Below, piece by piece: positions 1-5,997 of a stretch of DNA of 6,796 bases (position 1 is its first letter; every line of letters begins with the position of its first letter). The DNA lies in assembly GCA_013203065.1 (NCBI GenBank), contig JABMQV010000476.1:1-6796 (forward strand), given 5' to 3'. The notes under the pieces were generated by a model, which had not been told where the DNA came from, made no database searches, and saw only the letters and a program-made list of their open reading frames with translations. A program made the position numbers and the translations under genes. This DNA is from Desulfobacteraceae bacterium. Its GTDB lineage: Bacteria > Desulfobacterota > DSM-4660 > Desulfatiglandales > Desulfatiglandaceae.

Positions 1-1
1 T

Positions 2-103
2 GAAGGGAACGGCATCAAGATCATTACCCTTGGCGATGCAAAGGAGCCAAGGAAACTCACCGAGGCCATAAGGGAGGGATTTGAAGAGGCCCTCAAAATT
101 TAA
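2..103 (+). CDS. C-terminal end of a FAD/NAD(P)-dependent flavin oxidoreductase (partial)
   Basis: Only the last 33 codons are inside the window, ending at a TAA. The residues read G-D-A-K-E-P-R-K-L-T-E-A-I-R-E-G-F near the end. This matches the conserved C-terminal segment of the FAD/NAD(P)-binding half of Old Yellow Enzyme-type oxidoreductases (2,4-dienoyl-CoA reductase, 2-enoate reductase and NADH:flavin oxidoreductase groups). There G-D followed by E/K-P-R-K and A-I-x-E-G-F closes the second Rossmann domain. The substrate cannot be told from this fragment. A related pyridine nucleotide-disulfide oxidoreductase is possible, because such a C-terminal motif also occurs in other FAD enzymes. 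The gene runs in the same direction as the LysM gene 88 bases downstream. Confidence 0.62.
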   Translation, partial: EGNGIKIITLGDAKEPRKLTEAIREGFEEALKI

Positions 104-144
104 AAATCCATCGCCCATCTTGAGAAAGAAAAAAATCTTGCCTC

Positions 145-164
145 TTTACGAAAGTAGTCGTAAA
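145..164 (+). other. Small perfect stem-loop in the leader of the LysM gene
   Basis: A 7-bp perfect stem (TTTACGA pairing with TCGTAAA) encloses a 6-base loop, 28 bases before the LysM start codon. On the plus strand it is followed by A-rich sequence, not by a T run, so it is not a canonical terminator for the upstream gene. It could be a 5'-UTR hairpin, or a minus-strand terminator-like structure of no consequence. No function is assigned. Confidence 0.25.
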
Positions 165-191
165 AAGAAAAAAAGCTGAAAGGGGGAGAAG

Positions 192-833
192 ATGAACAAG
201 GGTCACGATGAGGAAATGGAAAACATCATGGACGAAAGCCCCTATGAAATGGGGTACGGTCCGGATGGTGAAGATCCAGGCCGTGATAGGCCATACGGCG
301 ATCCCGGAGGTCAAAAAAAATTCCTACTTCTCGGCGGTGTAGGTATCCTGCTTCTGATCCTTCTTATCATTGTATTTTTCGGAACCGGTGATAGAGCCAG
401 CAGCGAGGAGCTAATTACCCTAAAGACCAAGGTCAACGGGATCGGGGCCAAGCTCACGCAACTCGATGAAATTGAGAACAGGATCGCTCTCCTTCAGAAA
501 CAGGAAAAAGAGCTCCGGCAGTCCATATCAAGATTAGATAATTCGGGAAAATTCCTTAGAACGCGGGTGGACGAACTGACCCAGAGGCTTGGCAGCCCAA
601 AAAAAAGCACGGCCTCCGGAGCAGCCAGGGCAAAAACCTCAAGTGCCATCAAAAAGAAGGCTCCCACAGGGACAAAAAGCCGCTATTATGTGATCCGCCG
701 GGGAGACAGTCTTTACAGAATTGCCAAGAAACACAATTTATCGGTAAGTGAACTATGCCGCCTCAATCAGATAAGCACAAAACAGGCCATTAAACCGGGC
801 CAGAGACTGTTGGTTGCATCAGGCGCCCGCTAA
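192..833 (+). CDS. Membrane-anchored coiled-coil protein with C-terminal LysM domain
   Basis: This 213-residue protein has a clear three-part design. An acidic, Gly/Pro-rich N-terminal tail (residues 1-42, many Asp and Glu) precedes one strongly hydrophobic segment (about 44-64, rich in Leu, Ile and Val). A predicted coiled coil follows (about 71-134, heptad-like Leu/Ile with Glu/Lys/Arg), then a Lys/Ala/Ser/Thr-rich linker (137-162). A single LysM domain closes the protein (about 165-208: Y-Y-V-I-R-R-G-D-S-L-Y-R-I-A, later L-N-Q and K-P-G-Q-R-L). LysM binds the N-acetylglucosamine backbone of peptidoglycan. The inferred topology is a short cytoplasmic tail, a single inner-membrane helix, and the coiled coil plus LysM in the periplasm. 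It probably tethers or spaces the membrane relative to the wall. No catalytic domain is visible. The ATG is preceded by AAAGGGGGAG at suitable spacing, which supports this start. The domain calls are firm; the specific role is unknown. Confidence 0.88.
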   Translation: MNKGHDEEMENIMDESPYEMGYGPDGEDPGRDRPYGDPGGQKKFLLLGGVGILLLILLIIVFFGTGDRASSEELITLKTKVNGIGAKLTQLDEIENRIALLQKQEKELRQSISRLDNSGKFLRTRVDELTQRLGSPKKSTASGAARAKTSSAIKKKAPTGTKSRYYVIRRGDSLYRIAKKHNLSVSELCRLNQISTKQAIKPGQRLLVASGAR

Positions 834-937
834 ACCCGCTGCTTGAGATTTCCTTTTTGTCTCGATGACCCCCTTTGCCCATGCATTGTTTTTGTTTGCC
901 TGCATTATGACCTGAACACAATCCACCAGCAATCACC

Positions 938-966
938 TTGACACCCACTCTTATTCTATTTATTTA
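938..966 (+). promoter_or_regulatory. Candidate sigma70-type promoter for the selB operon
   Basis: A perfect -35 hexamer TTGACA (938-943) is followed after exactly 17 bases by TATTTA (961-966), a weak -10 that matches the consensus in its first three positions. It sits 44-72 bases before the likely selB start, within the 161-base gap after the LysM gene. No strong terminator is obvious in that gap. This call rests on motif matching by eye only. Confidence 0.35.
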
Positions 967-1009
967 CTGAAATTATCATTCTTGACCAAAGGGCATGAGG
1001 ATATTTTCA

Positions 1010-2914
1010 ATGAAACCGATTATCCTGGGTACGGCGGGACACATCGACCACGGCAAGACGTCTCTCATAAAGACCCTTACAGGCATCGATACGGATCGCC
1101 TCAAGGAGGAGAAGGAAAGAGGTATCACCATTGAACTGGGGTTTGCCCACTTTGAATTACCGGGGGGGAAACTCCTTGGAATCGTGGATGTCCCGGGTCA
1201 TGAAAAATTTATCAAGAACATGGTCGCAGGAGCCACCGGTATCGACCTTGTGGCCCTTGTGATCGCCGCAGATGAAGGGGTCATGCCGCAGACAAAAGAA
1301 CACATGGAGATCTGCGAACTCCTCAAGATCCGGTATGGCCTGGTGGTGCTTACCAAGATCGACATGGTGGAATCTGACTGGCTGGAGTTGGCGAGAGAAG
1401 ATGTCAGCGAATATCTTGAAGATACATTTTTGGCCGACGCTCCCATTATCGAGGTGTCTTCTCTAACAGGACAAGGCCTCGAGGAACTGGTTCAGGCGCT
1501 TGACCGGCTGGTTCAGGAAATCCCCGAACGGGAGATGGGCCATCTCTTCAGGCTTCCCATCGACCGGGTGTTCACCATGAAGGGCTTTGGTACGGTTATT
1601 ACGGGGACCACTGTCTCAGGGAAAATCCGGACCGGCGATGAAATCACCATCTACCCCCAGGGAACCAACGCCAAGATCAGAGGGATCCATGTGCACAACA
1701 AAGAGGTCGACGAAGTACAAGCCGGTCTGAGGACCGCAATCAACCTCCAAGGCGTTGAAAAGACAAGCCTAAGCAGAGGGAATATCGTTGCAACCAAAGA
1801 TTCCCTTAGGCCAACCTACATGGTGGACGTGATCCTCGACCTGTTGCCGAGCACGCCCCGCAACCTAAAAAACAGGGCCAAGGTGCGTTTTCATAATGGG
1901 ACTTCAGAGGTCATTTCAACCCTTGTTCTCCTGGACAGGGATGAACTGAAACCGGGTCAAACCTGTCTTGCCCAGATCAGGCTCGACGAACCCACCACGG
2001 TATTGAGGGGTGACCGCTACGTCCTCAGGAGCTATTCCCCGGTGCGAACCATAGGGGGTGGTGAGATTCTTAACCCCCTGCCAAAGAAAAAAAAACGTTT
2101 CTCAGAGCCCGTCCTCTCGGATTTGAGACTACTCCACAAAGGGGAGTTGAAGGAGGTTATCAAACTGTTTGTTTCTATGGGGCGATTTCAGGGTCTGGAA
2201 GAGACAGAGCTCTCTTTCCTGGCGAACACAAGCAGGAAAAAGCTGGATGAGGCCCTGACGGGCCTTAAGGCCCAAAAGAAAATTATCCAGTACGACAAAG
2301 AACGCAAAATCCTCATACACGAAGACTTCCTGCGAATGGCGAGGGAAGAGATCGTCCAGACCATCACCCGATATCACAAAGATTTTCCCCTCAAGATGGG
2401 GCTTCTCAAGGAAGAACTTCGATCAAGGACCGCAGGGAAAAATAACCCCAAACTCTTCAATCATATCATGAACCAACTTACCCGGGATGGGATCACTGTC
2501 CTGGAAAAAGAGATCGTACGACTAAAAGATCACCAGGTGACGCTGGCCCAGGACCAAAAAAAGGTACGGCATAAGCTGGAAGAAACCTATTTGAAAAGCG
2601 GGCTCCAGCCCCCCTACTTCAAGGAATTAAAAGATAAATTTCCTGGAAATTCAGGGGCAGAGGTCCTTGAGGTCATGTTCAAGGAAGGCGTCCTGCTCAA
2701 GATCAAGGAAGACCTCTATTTTCACAGCAAGGTCGTAGCGGATCTCCAGGAGAGGCTGGTTAATTTCCTGAAACAACATGGCGAGATAAGCACCCCCCAA
2801 TTCAAGGATATGACCGGCGCCTCCCGTAAATATGTCATACCCCTCATAGAGTACTTTGACAAATCCCAGGTGACGGTCAGGGTTGGGGATGGCCGTGTCC
2901 TAAGGAACAAATAA
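1010..2914 (+). CDS. selB: Selenocysteine-specific translation elongation factor SelB
   Basis: SelB is the EF-Tu-like GTPase that delivers Sec-tRNA(Sec) to UGA codons marked by a SECIS hairpin. Counting from the first in-frame ATG at 995, the GTPase motifs are intact: G1 G-H-I-D-H-G-K-T-S (15-23), G2 R-G-I-T (43-46), G3 D-V-P-G-H-E (65-70), G4 T-K-I-D (120-123) and G5 S-S (155-156). EF-Tu-like barrel domains follow. The long Lys/Glu-rich C-terminal third (about 380-639) fits the tandem winged-helix domains that bind SECIS RNA. The length is close to that of typical bacterial SelB. I prefer the ATG at 1010 over 995. It gives [11 protein letters not shown], the usual family start, and has GAGG 9 bases upstream, whereas AAAGGG lies only one base from the 995 ATG. 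The stop codon shares one base with the yqeC start, which indicates translational coupling. No selA, selC or selD is in the window. Confidence 0.97.
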   Translation: MKPIILGTAGHIDHGKTSLIKTLTGIDTDRLKEEKERGITIELGFAHFELPGGKLLGIVDVPGHEKFIKNMVAGATGIDLVALVIAADEGVMPQTKEHMEICELLKIRYGLVVLTKIDMVESDWLELAREDVSEYLEDTFLADAPIIEVSSLTGQGLEELVQALDRLVQEIPEREMGHLFRLPIDRVFTMKGFGTVITGTTVSGKIRTGDEITIYPQGTNAKIRGIHVHNKEVDEVQAGLRTAINLQGVEKTSLSRGNIVATKDSLRPTYMVDVILDLLPSTPRNLKNRAKVRFHNGTSEVISTLVLLDRDELKPGQTCLAQIRLDEPTTVLRGDRYVLRSYSPVRTIGGGEILNPLPKKKKRFSEPVLSDLRLLHKGELKEVIKLFVSMGRFQGLEETELSFLANTSRKKLDEALTGLKAQKKIIQYDKERKILIHEDFLRMAREEIVQTITRYHKDFPLKMGLLKEELRSRTAGKNNPKLFNHIMNQLTRDGITVLEKEIVRLKDHQVTLAQDQKKVRHKLEETYLKSGLQPPYFKELKDKFPGNSGAEVLEVMFKEGVLLKIKEDLYFHSKVVADLQERLVNFLKQHGEISTPQFKDMTGASRKYVIPLIEYFDKSQVTVRVGDGRVLRNK

Positions 2915-3693
2915 TGGCAAAGGGACTGACCGCTGCCTTGGGTCTGGGCCCAAGGGAGCATGTGGCCTTCGTAGGCGGGGGTGGCAAGACGAACCTCATG
3001 GAGGCACTGGCACAAGAGTTGACGTTGGGGGAGGCAAGGGTCGTCACGACAACCACCACAAAGCTCAGGCAATCGGAGGCACGTCGTTTTCCCTGCATAA
3101 TCCTTTGTGCCTCCGGTTCTCGCTGGCATGAAAGGCTGAGAGACGGGCTTGAAAAATATGGATCCGTATTTGTGGCCCGGCGTTTTATAGAACCAGAAAA
3201 GGTGGAGGGAATAAATCCTCAGCTGGCAGACTCGCTTTTCAAAGACCCTCTGGTTGATTATCTGATAGTGGAGGCGGATGGCTCGGCTGGACGTCCTCTC
3301 AAGGCGCCGGCGGCCCACGAACCCGTAATCCCCTCATCAGTAAGCCTGGTGGTTGCCGTGATAGGGCTGGAGGCGATCGGCAGGCCGCTTGGGCCTCAGG
3401 TTGTTTTTAGACCCGAGTTCTATGAAAGAGCTACCGGACTCAAGCAGGGCCTGATGCTCACCCCTGATGCCATTGCCAAGATCTTCAGATCGGCTCAAGG
3501 GCTCTTCAAAAATACACCCCACTCAGTAAGACGGGTTGCATTCTTGAACAAACTGGATCTTCTTTCCGACCACCAGAAGGTCAGAGAACTGACCGATCTG
3601 TTGCTCCAAGGACCGCACCCTGCGGTGGATGCGGTGGTTTCGGGCTCTGTCTTGGAGAAAAGTTATCGCGTAGTGGAACGACAACAAGGGTGA
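2914..3693 (+). CDS. yqeC: Selenium cofactor biosynthesis / Se-dependent hydroxylase accessory protein YqeC
   Basis: This 259-residue protein matches the YqeC family, which is linked to maturation of selenium-dependent molybdenum hydroxylases. Visible signatures are a glycine-rich P-loop (G-G-G-G-K-T, 21-26), a T-T-T-T-T-K run (45-50), and V-E-A-D-G-S-A-G-R-P-L-K-A-P with the following H-E-P-V-I-P (119-140). A hydrophobic V-V-A-V-I-G-L-E-A-I-G-R-P-L stretch and an N-K-L-D nucleotide-specificity-like motif (212-215) follow. It is probably a cytosolic nucleotide-binding protein. The family is known from comparative genomics of the labile selenium cofactor; the exact reaction is not settled to my knowledge. 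The ATG overlaps the selB TAA by one base, so the two are translated as a pair. This implies selenium supply both for selenocysteine and for a cofactor. No partner molybdenum hydroxylase or yqeB is in the window. Confidence 0.9.
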   Translation: MAKGLTAALGLGPREHVAFVGGGGKTNLMEALAQELTLGEARVVTTTTTKLRQSEARRFPCIILCASGSRWHERLRDGLEKYGSVFVARRFIEPEKVEGINPQLADSLFKDPLVDYLIVEADGSAGRPLKAPAAHEPVIPSSVSLVVAVIGLEAIGRPLGPQVVFRPEFYERATGLKQGLMLTPDAIAKIFRSAQGLFKNTPHSVRRVAFLNKLDLLSDHQKVRELTDLLLQGPHPAVDAVVSGSVLEKSYRVVERQQG

Positions 3694-3739
3694 CGGTCCA
3701 GCCCCTTGATGTCACTGTGAGCAAAGGTAGGAGGTTACC

Positions 3740-3994
3740 ATGTCAAAAAGCACCCACCGCTTTGTGGAAGAATATGACGGTCTGGTGGGTTTTGGGTTCA
3801 GCCGAGACGTAGATGAATGTACAATCACCTATTACCTTCAAAGATTTTCAGAGGACGAGCTGATGGCCCTTATCAGGGGTCGCATGTCCCAAAAAGACAT
3901 GGAAGAGCTTTTTAATGTCATCACCCGCCTCATGAAGCAGCACCTGACCGAAGAGGAATACCACAAACATTTTCTCAAGGATGATGGGAAATAA
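3740..3994 (+). CDS. Small uncharacterised protein at the end of the selB-yqeC operon
   Basis: This 84-residue acidic protein starts at an ATG with a near-ideal AGGAGG (3729-3734) five bases upstream, so it is very likely expressed. It lies 46 bases after yqeC in the same direction. The sequence has a short N-terminal part with F-V-E-E-Y-D-G-L-V-G-F-G-F (8-20), then a mostly helical body (about 27-76) full of Glu, Leu and Met with no Cys cluster. There is no membrane segment, signal peptide or recognisable catalytic motif, so it is probably a soluble cytoplasmic protein. I have a weak memory of similar short proteins annotated only as cytoplasmic or hypothetical in sulfate-reducing and related bacteria. 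No function is assigned. A selenium role would be guilt by association only. Confidence 0.82.
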   Translation: MSKSTHRFVEEYDGLVGFGFSRDVDECTITYYLQRFSEDELMALIRGRMSQKDMEELFNVITRLMKQHLTEEEYHKHFLKDDGK

Positions 3995-4086
3995 AGGGCG
4001 CTAAGGCCTCAGCGAGCCACTCCCGGTTGGACCGCCCGGTCGACCAAATAAGAAGTCCGAGTTCTTCTGCGTGTGTCTGCAGCCAA

Positions 4087-4602
4087 TCAGAAGATTCTCT
4101 CAAACACCTCCTGATACGTCTTCAACACCCTTTCCCCAAAACAGACAAACACGATTTTCTCCAGACCCTCGTTGTTTTCTAGGAATCTCTTGGTCTCTCT
4201 CATGGCAATCTCTGTGGCCCTTTCCAGGGGAAACCCGTATGCCCCCGTACTGATGGAGGGAAACGCAACCGTTCTTGCCCCACGCGCCACTGCTGCCGCC
4301 AGGCTGTTCCTGTAACAATTGGCCAAGAGGTTATCCTCGTTCTTATGACCCCCGGCCCAGATAGGCCCCACCGTATGGATTACCCTCTTTGCCGGAAGGT
4401 TATACCCCTTGCTTACCCTTGCCTCTCCGGTCGGACATCCCCCCATTTGGCGGGTCTCCTCCAACAGCTCGGGGCCCGCTGCCCGGTGGATAGCACCGTC
4501 CACCCCGCCGCCTCCCAGCAGAGAAGTGTTGGCGGCATTTACTGTGGCATCGACCTCTTGCTTTGTAATATCCCCTTCTACAATCCTTATCTTCTCCTTC
4601 AT
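4087..4602 (-). CDS. ymdB: Macro-domain O-acetyl-ADP-ribose deacetylase (YmdB-like)
   Basis: This 171-residue single macro domain hydrolyses or binds ADP-ribose derivatives. Members of this subclass remove acetyl from O-acetyl-ADP-ribose, and some remove ADP-ribose from protein acidic residues. The motifs are in order: G-D-I-T (10-13), V-N-A-A-N (21-25), [10 protein letters not shown] (30-39), H-T-V-G-P (76-80) and [10 protein letters not shown] (116-125). The Asn and Asp regarded as catalytic in E. coli YmdB (N25, D35) fall at the same residue numbers here. Full length and spacing match that family, with no signal peptide, so the enzyme is cytosolic. The ATG is preceded on the minus strand by GGAGGGAAGGAGGGG, a strong ribosome binding region. 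The gene converges on the selB operon and lies downstream of cytochrome b in the same direction, separated by a repeat-bounded cassette. It may therefore have its own promoter. Confidence 0.95.
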   Translation of the reverse strand: MKEKIRIVEGDITKQEVDATVNAANTSLLGGGGVDGAIHRAAGPELLEETRQMGGCPTGEARVSKGYNLPAKRVIHTVGPIWAGGHKNEDNLLANCYRNSLAAAVARGARTVAFPSISTGAYGFPLERATEIAMRETKRFLENNEGLEKIVFVCFGERVLKTYQEVFERIF

Positions 4603-4645
4603 CAGACCCCTCCTTCCCTCCTGTGTAACAGTTCAGGTGTTTTTG

Positions 4646-4672
4646 ACAGGATTAACAGGATGAACATGATTA
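4646..4672 (+). repeat. Left ACAGGAT array (three 9-base units)
   Basis: Three consecutive 9-base units occur: ACAGGATTA, ACAGGATGA and the variant ACATGATTA. They lie 44 bases upstream of the macro gene start and just beyond the 3' end of the GxxExxY remnant. They are the inverted counterpart of the array at 4908-4933. From memory, tandem ACAGGAT/ATCCTGT units are common in intergenic DNA of several anaerobic and environmental lineages. Confidence 0.8.
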
Positions 4673-4694
4673 TTTTTCTTATCTTGTTGATCTA

Positions 4695-4909
4695 TCAGTT
4701 CAAATCCCTGATTTTGTGTTTCACATCGACCTTTCTTTCTCCAGACTTCAGAATCAGCCCTACAGGTTTTCCCGTTGCAACGAGGTAATTCACTCATTGA
4801 ACTTCATAAGATTTTATGATTCGTCTCACTGATTAAGTTCCAGGATGACTGTATCATCAACCATAATATCAGTTACAAATTCACCTACCATTTGATTGAA
4901 ATCATAACT
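4695..4909 (-). pseudogene. GxxExxY / PD-(D/E)xK nuclease-like protein, C-terminal remnant
   Basis: Reading the minus strand with one frame change gives the C-terminal half of a GxxExxY-family protein, a small PD-(D/E)xK nuclease-like family of about 125 residues. From 4909 down to 4835 the reading is D-F-N-Q-M-V-G-E-F-V-T-D-I-M-V-D-D-T-V-I-L-E-L. The frame then breaks at 4833-4834, where only AA remains of the expected Lys codon of E-L-K. From 4832 to 4797 it continues S-V-R-R-I-I-K-S-Y-E-V-Q, then an in-frame TGA (4794-4796) stands where the family usually has Leu. From 4793 to 4698 it ends V-N-Y-L-V-A-T-G-K-P-V-G-L-I-L with a tail V-D-V-K-H-K-I-R-D-L-N and TGA. The N-terminal half, including the GxxExxY motif, is absent: the reading runs straight into the ACAGGAT array. 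This is a dead gene. The family assignment is by recall of conserved blocks. Confidence 0.72.
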
Positions 4910-4933
4910 ATCCTGTTATCCTGTTTATCCTGT
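4908..4933 (-). repeat. Right ACAGGAT array (three units, inverted relative to left array)
   Basis: On the plus strand three ATCCTGT units follow one another: CTATCCTGT (4908-4916), TATCCTGT (4917-4924, one base short) and TTATCCTGT (4925-4933). They then run into AAAA. The array begins 7 bases beyond the stop codon of cytochrome b, at its 3' side. In a cytochrome b read-through transcript it would be able to pair with the array at 4646-4672. Confidence 0.8.
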
Positions 4934-4940
4934 AAAATAC

Positions 4941-5849
4941 TTACGGTCCCCGGATTCCTGCCCAAACTGTTAGGATCCCATAAGCACAAAGCGCCCCTAC
5001 AATGAGGTAATAGAGAACCGCTTCCCCCAGACGGGCTATCCCTTTCCTACCCTGTTGTCCCGAGGGAACTGAAGATCGCCCCCTTTTTCCTGCCAGCGGG
5101 AGGGCCAGCAGGCATAACAAAAAAAGCCCCGGGATGATGAGACCCGCCAACATCGCCGGCATGGTCTTTAAAAGGGTTTGGATGCCCAGAAAGAACCAGG
5201 GGCCCTTGACCTCGCTCACCAAGGCATCCGGTGGAATATCCACATAGGGCTTGACAATAAGCGCATACAAAAAAAGCCCCGTGGCCGCCAAGGCCAGAAA
5301 TTTGTGGTCTGGCATCCATTCGCGGATGTGGGCCCTTAGGAAGTAGACGATAAGAACGGGCAGGAAAAAACAATGGTAGAGATAGGGGAGGAAAAAGAAC
5401 CCCTTTCCCGGAACCATAAACAACTTTGACGAAGGAACCCCTATCAGGGGAATCTCCCTTAAAATATTCATAAAAATCTGGCCGGCAAAGATCCCTTCCT
5501 TGTCGCCTTTGAGGATAAAGCCGGTAAACAGGGTAAAAAAACAGAGGCCCAGGGAGACGATCAGGAGATTCCATTCACCCGCGGAATACACCCTGTAACG
5601 CCTTCTCAAAAAGTGATCCACCGTATGGATCACCATCAGCATGACAAACACCTGTCCGGAGGCGTAATGAAGTTGTCTGAAAAACCACCCATAGGGAACA
5701 AGGGTGGTGATTTCCTCCACGTTTTGAAAAACATTTCCCATGGGGCGATAATAAAACGTGAGAATAATCCCGGAGATGATACACAGGATCAGCGATGCGA
5801 GACCCAGCCTCGGAAAATAGGCGAATATATGCATACCTCTTTTTGTCAC
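4941..5849 (-). CDS. Cytochrome b (b6-type) subunit of a quinol:cytochrome c oxidoreductase
   Basis: This 302-residue integral membrane protein carries the di-haem cytochrome b core. The two axial-ligand pairs are visible: H61 and H75 (H-x13-H) and H159 and H174 (H-x14-H). The x14 spacing in the second pair is typical of b6-type proteins. Hydrophobic helices lie at about 17-37, 62-82, 93-112, 152-172, 184-200, 228-253 and 276-298. That is the four-helix N-terminal core plus a shortened subunit IV-like part. The Qo-site PEWY motif appears as G-P-W-F (216-219), and the usual LPW after T-G-F is replaced by L-K-G-D (113-116). Both look like a divergent anaerobe subgroup, not damage. The start is a GTG at 5849, with GAGG nine bases upstream; an ATG at 5834 is the alternative. 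It lies 148 bases after the Rieske gene, in the same direction. No cytochrome c1 or f gene is adjacent. Confidence 0.93.
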   Translation of the reverse strand: MTKRGMHIFAYFPRLGLASLILCIISGIILTFYYRPMGNVFQNVEEITTLVPYGWFFRQLHYASGQVFVMLMVIHTVDHFLRRRYRVYSAGEWNLLIVSLGLCFFTLFTGFILKGDKEGIFAGQIFMNILREIPLIGVPSSKLFMVPGKGFFFLPYLYHCFFLPVLIVYFLRAHIREWMPDHKFLALAATGLFLYALIVKPYVDIPPDALVSEVKGPWFFLGIQTLLKTMPAMLAGLIIPGLFLLCLLALPLAGKRGRSSVPSGQQGRKGIARLGEAVLYYLIVGALCAYGILTVWAGIRGP

Positions 5850-5866
5850 TCGTTACCGCCTCACGA

Positions 5867-5896
5867 TTCACCACGAAAAAACAGAGGTCGCAGAGG
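5867..5896 (+). repeat. Degenerate CGCAGAGG-type repeat arm, cytochrome b side
   Basis: The plus strand reads TTCACCACG, an A run, then CAGAGG-TCG-CAGAGG. This resembles the widespread intergenic TTCACCACAGAGG...CACAGAGG-type repeats that I recall from environmental genomes. It begins 17 bases upstream of the cytochrome b start codon, next to its ribosome binding region. Compared ungapped with the reverse complement of 5969-5997, 17 of 29 positions agree by hand count. It is an old, degenerate inverted partner, so confidence is moderate. Confidence 0.45.
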
Positions 5897-5968
5897 AATC
5901 AATCCTCCCGCAGGGATGTGGCATTTTCCTTTCAGCCCTCTCAGCAGCAAGGAGAAAGGCATAACAAA

Positions 5969-5997
5969 CTCAGCCTCCTTTGGGCGTCTGCGGCGAA
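5969..5997 (-). repeat. Degenerate CGCAGAGG-type repeat arm, Rieske side
   Basis: On the minus strand this arm reads TTCGCCGCAGACG then CCCAAAGGAGGCTGAG, similar to the commonly seen CGCCGCAGAG-NCGCAAAGG repeats. It abuts the Rieske stop codon exactly (the TGA is 6000-5998), so whatever inserted here left the Rieske reading frame intact. The roughly 70 bases between the two arms contain no recognisable gene in any frame. Confidence 0.45.

Larger units (their letters stand above)
4640..4938. mobile_element. Degraded repeat-bounded cassette carrying a GxxExxY gene remnant
   Basis: About 300 bases between the macro gene and cytochrome b are framed by two oppositely oriented arrays of an ACAGGAT-core repeat, each ending outward in a T/A tetramer (TTTT at 4641-4644, AAAA at 4934-4937). 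Read inward, the ends are TTTT-G-ACAGGAT-TA-ACAGGAT-GA-ACATGAT on the left and TTTT-ACAGGAT-AA-ACAGGAT-A-ACAGGAT on the right strand complement, so they form an imperfect inverted repeat of roughly 30 bp. Between them lies only the broken GxxExxY-type coding remnant. I see no transposase and no clear target-site duplication. The right end stops three bases short of the cytochrome b stop codon. Calling it mobile is inference from the architecture. Confidence 0.5.

Noticed and set aside
834..937. Terminator after the LysM gene
   Set aside because: Only a weak 6-bp stem with a large loop (TTGAGA...TCTCGA) is present, with no T tract after it.
3691..3720. Read-through of the yqeC TGA as a selenocysteine codon
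   Set aside because: Only nine codons would be added before the next TGA, with no redox motif. YqeC length and C-terminus are already normal.
3995..4086. Bidirectional terminator between the 84-residue gene and the macro gene
   Set aside because: Weak hairpins are visible (for example CGCT...AGCG at 3999-4014 and GACC...GGTC near 4031-4042), but none is followed by a T run on either strand. Convergent genes make a terminator likely, but I cannot point to it.
4345..4788. Plus-strand open frame of 147 codons across the macro gene and the cassette
   Set aside because: It is antisense to the well-supported macro gene, shows no family resemblance and crosses the repeat array.
4794..4796. In-frame TGA of the GxxExxY remnant read as selenocysteine, given SelB in the window
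   Set aside because: The position is normally a Leu in the family as I recall it, a separate frameshift lies 37 bases upstream, and the N-terminal half is missing. A nonsense mutation in a dead gene explains it better, and no SECIS-like hairpin was noted.
4646..4933. ACAGGAT arrays as a CRISPR
   Set aside because: The units are 9 bases with no unique spacers, and the two arrays are in opposite orientation.
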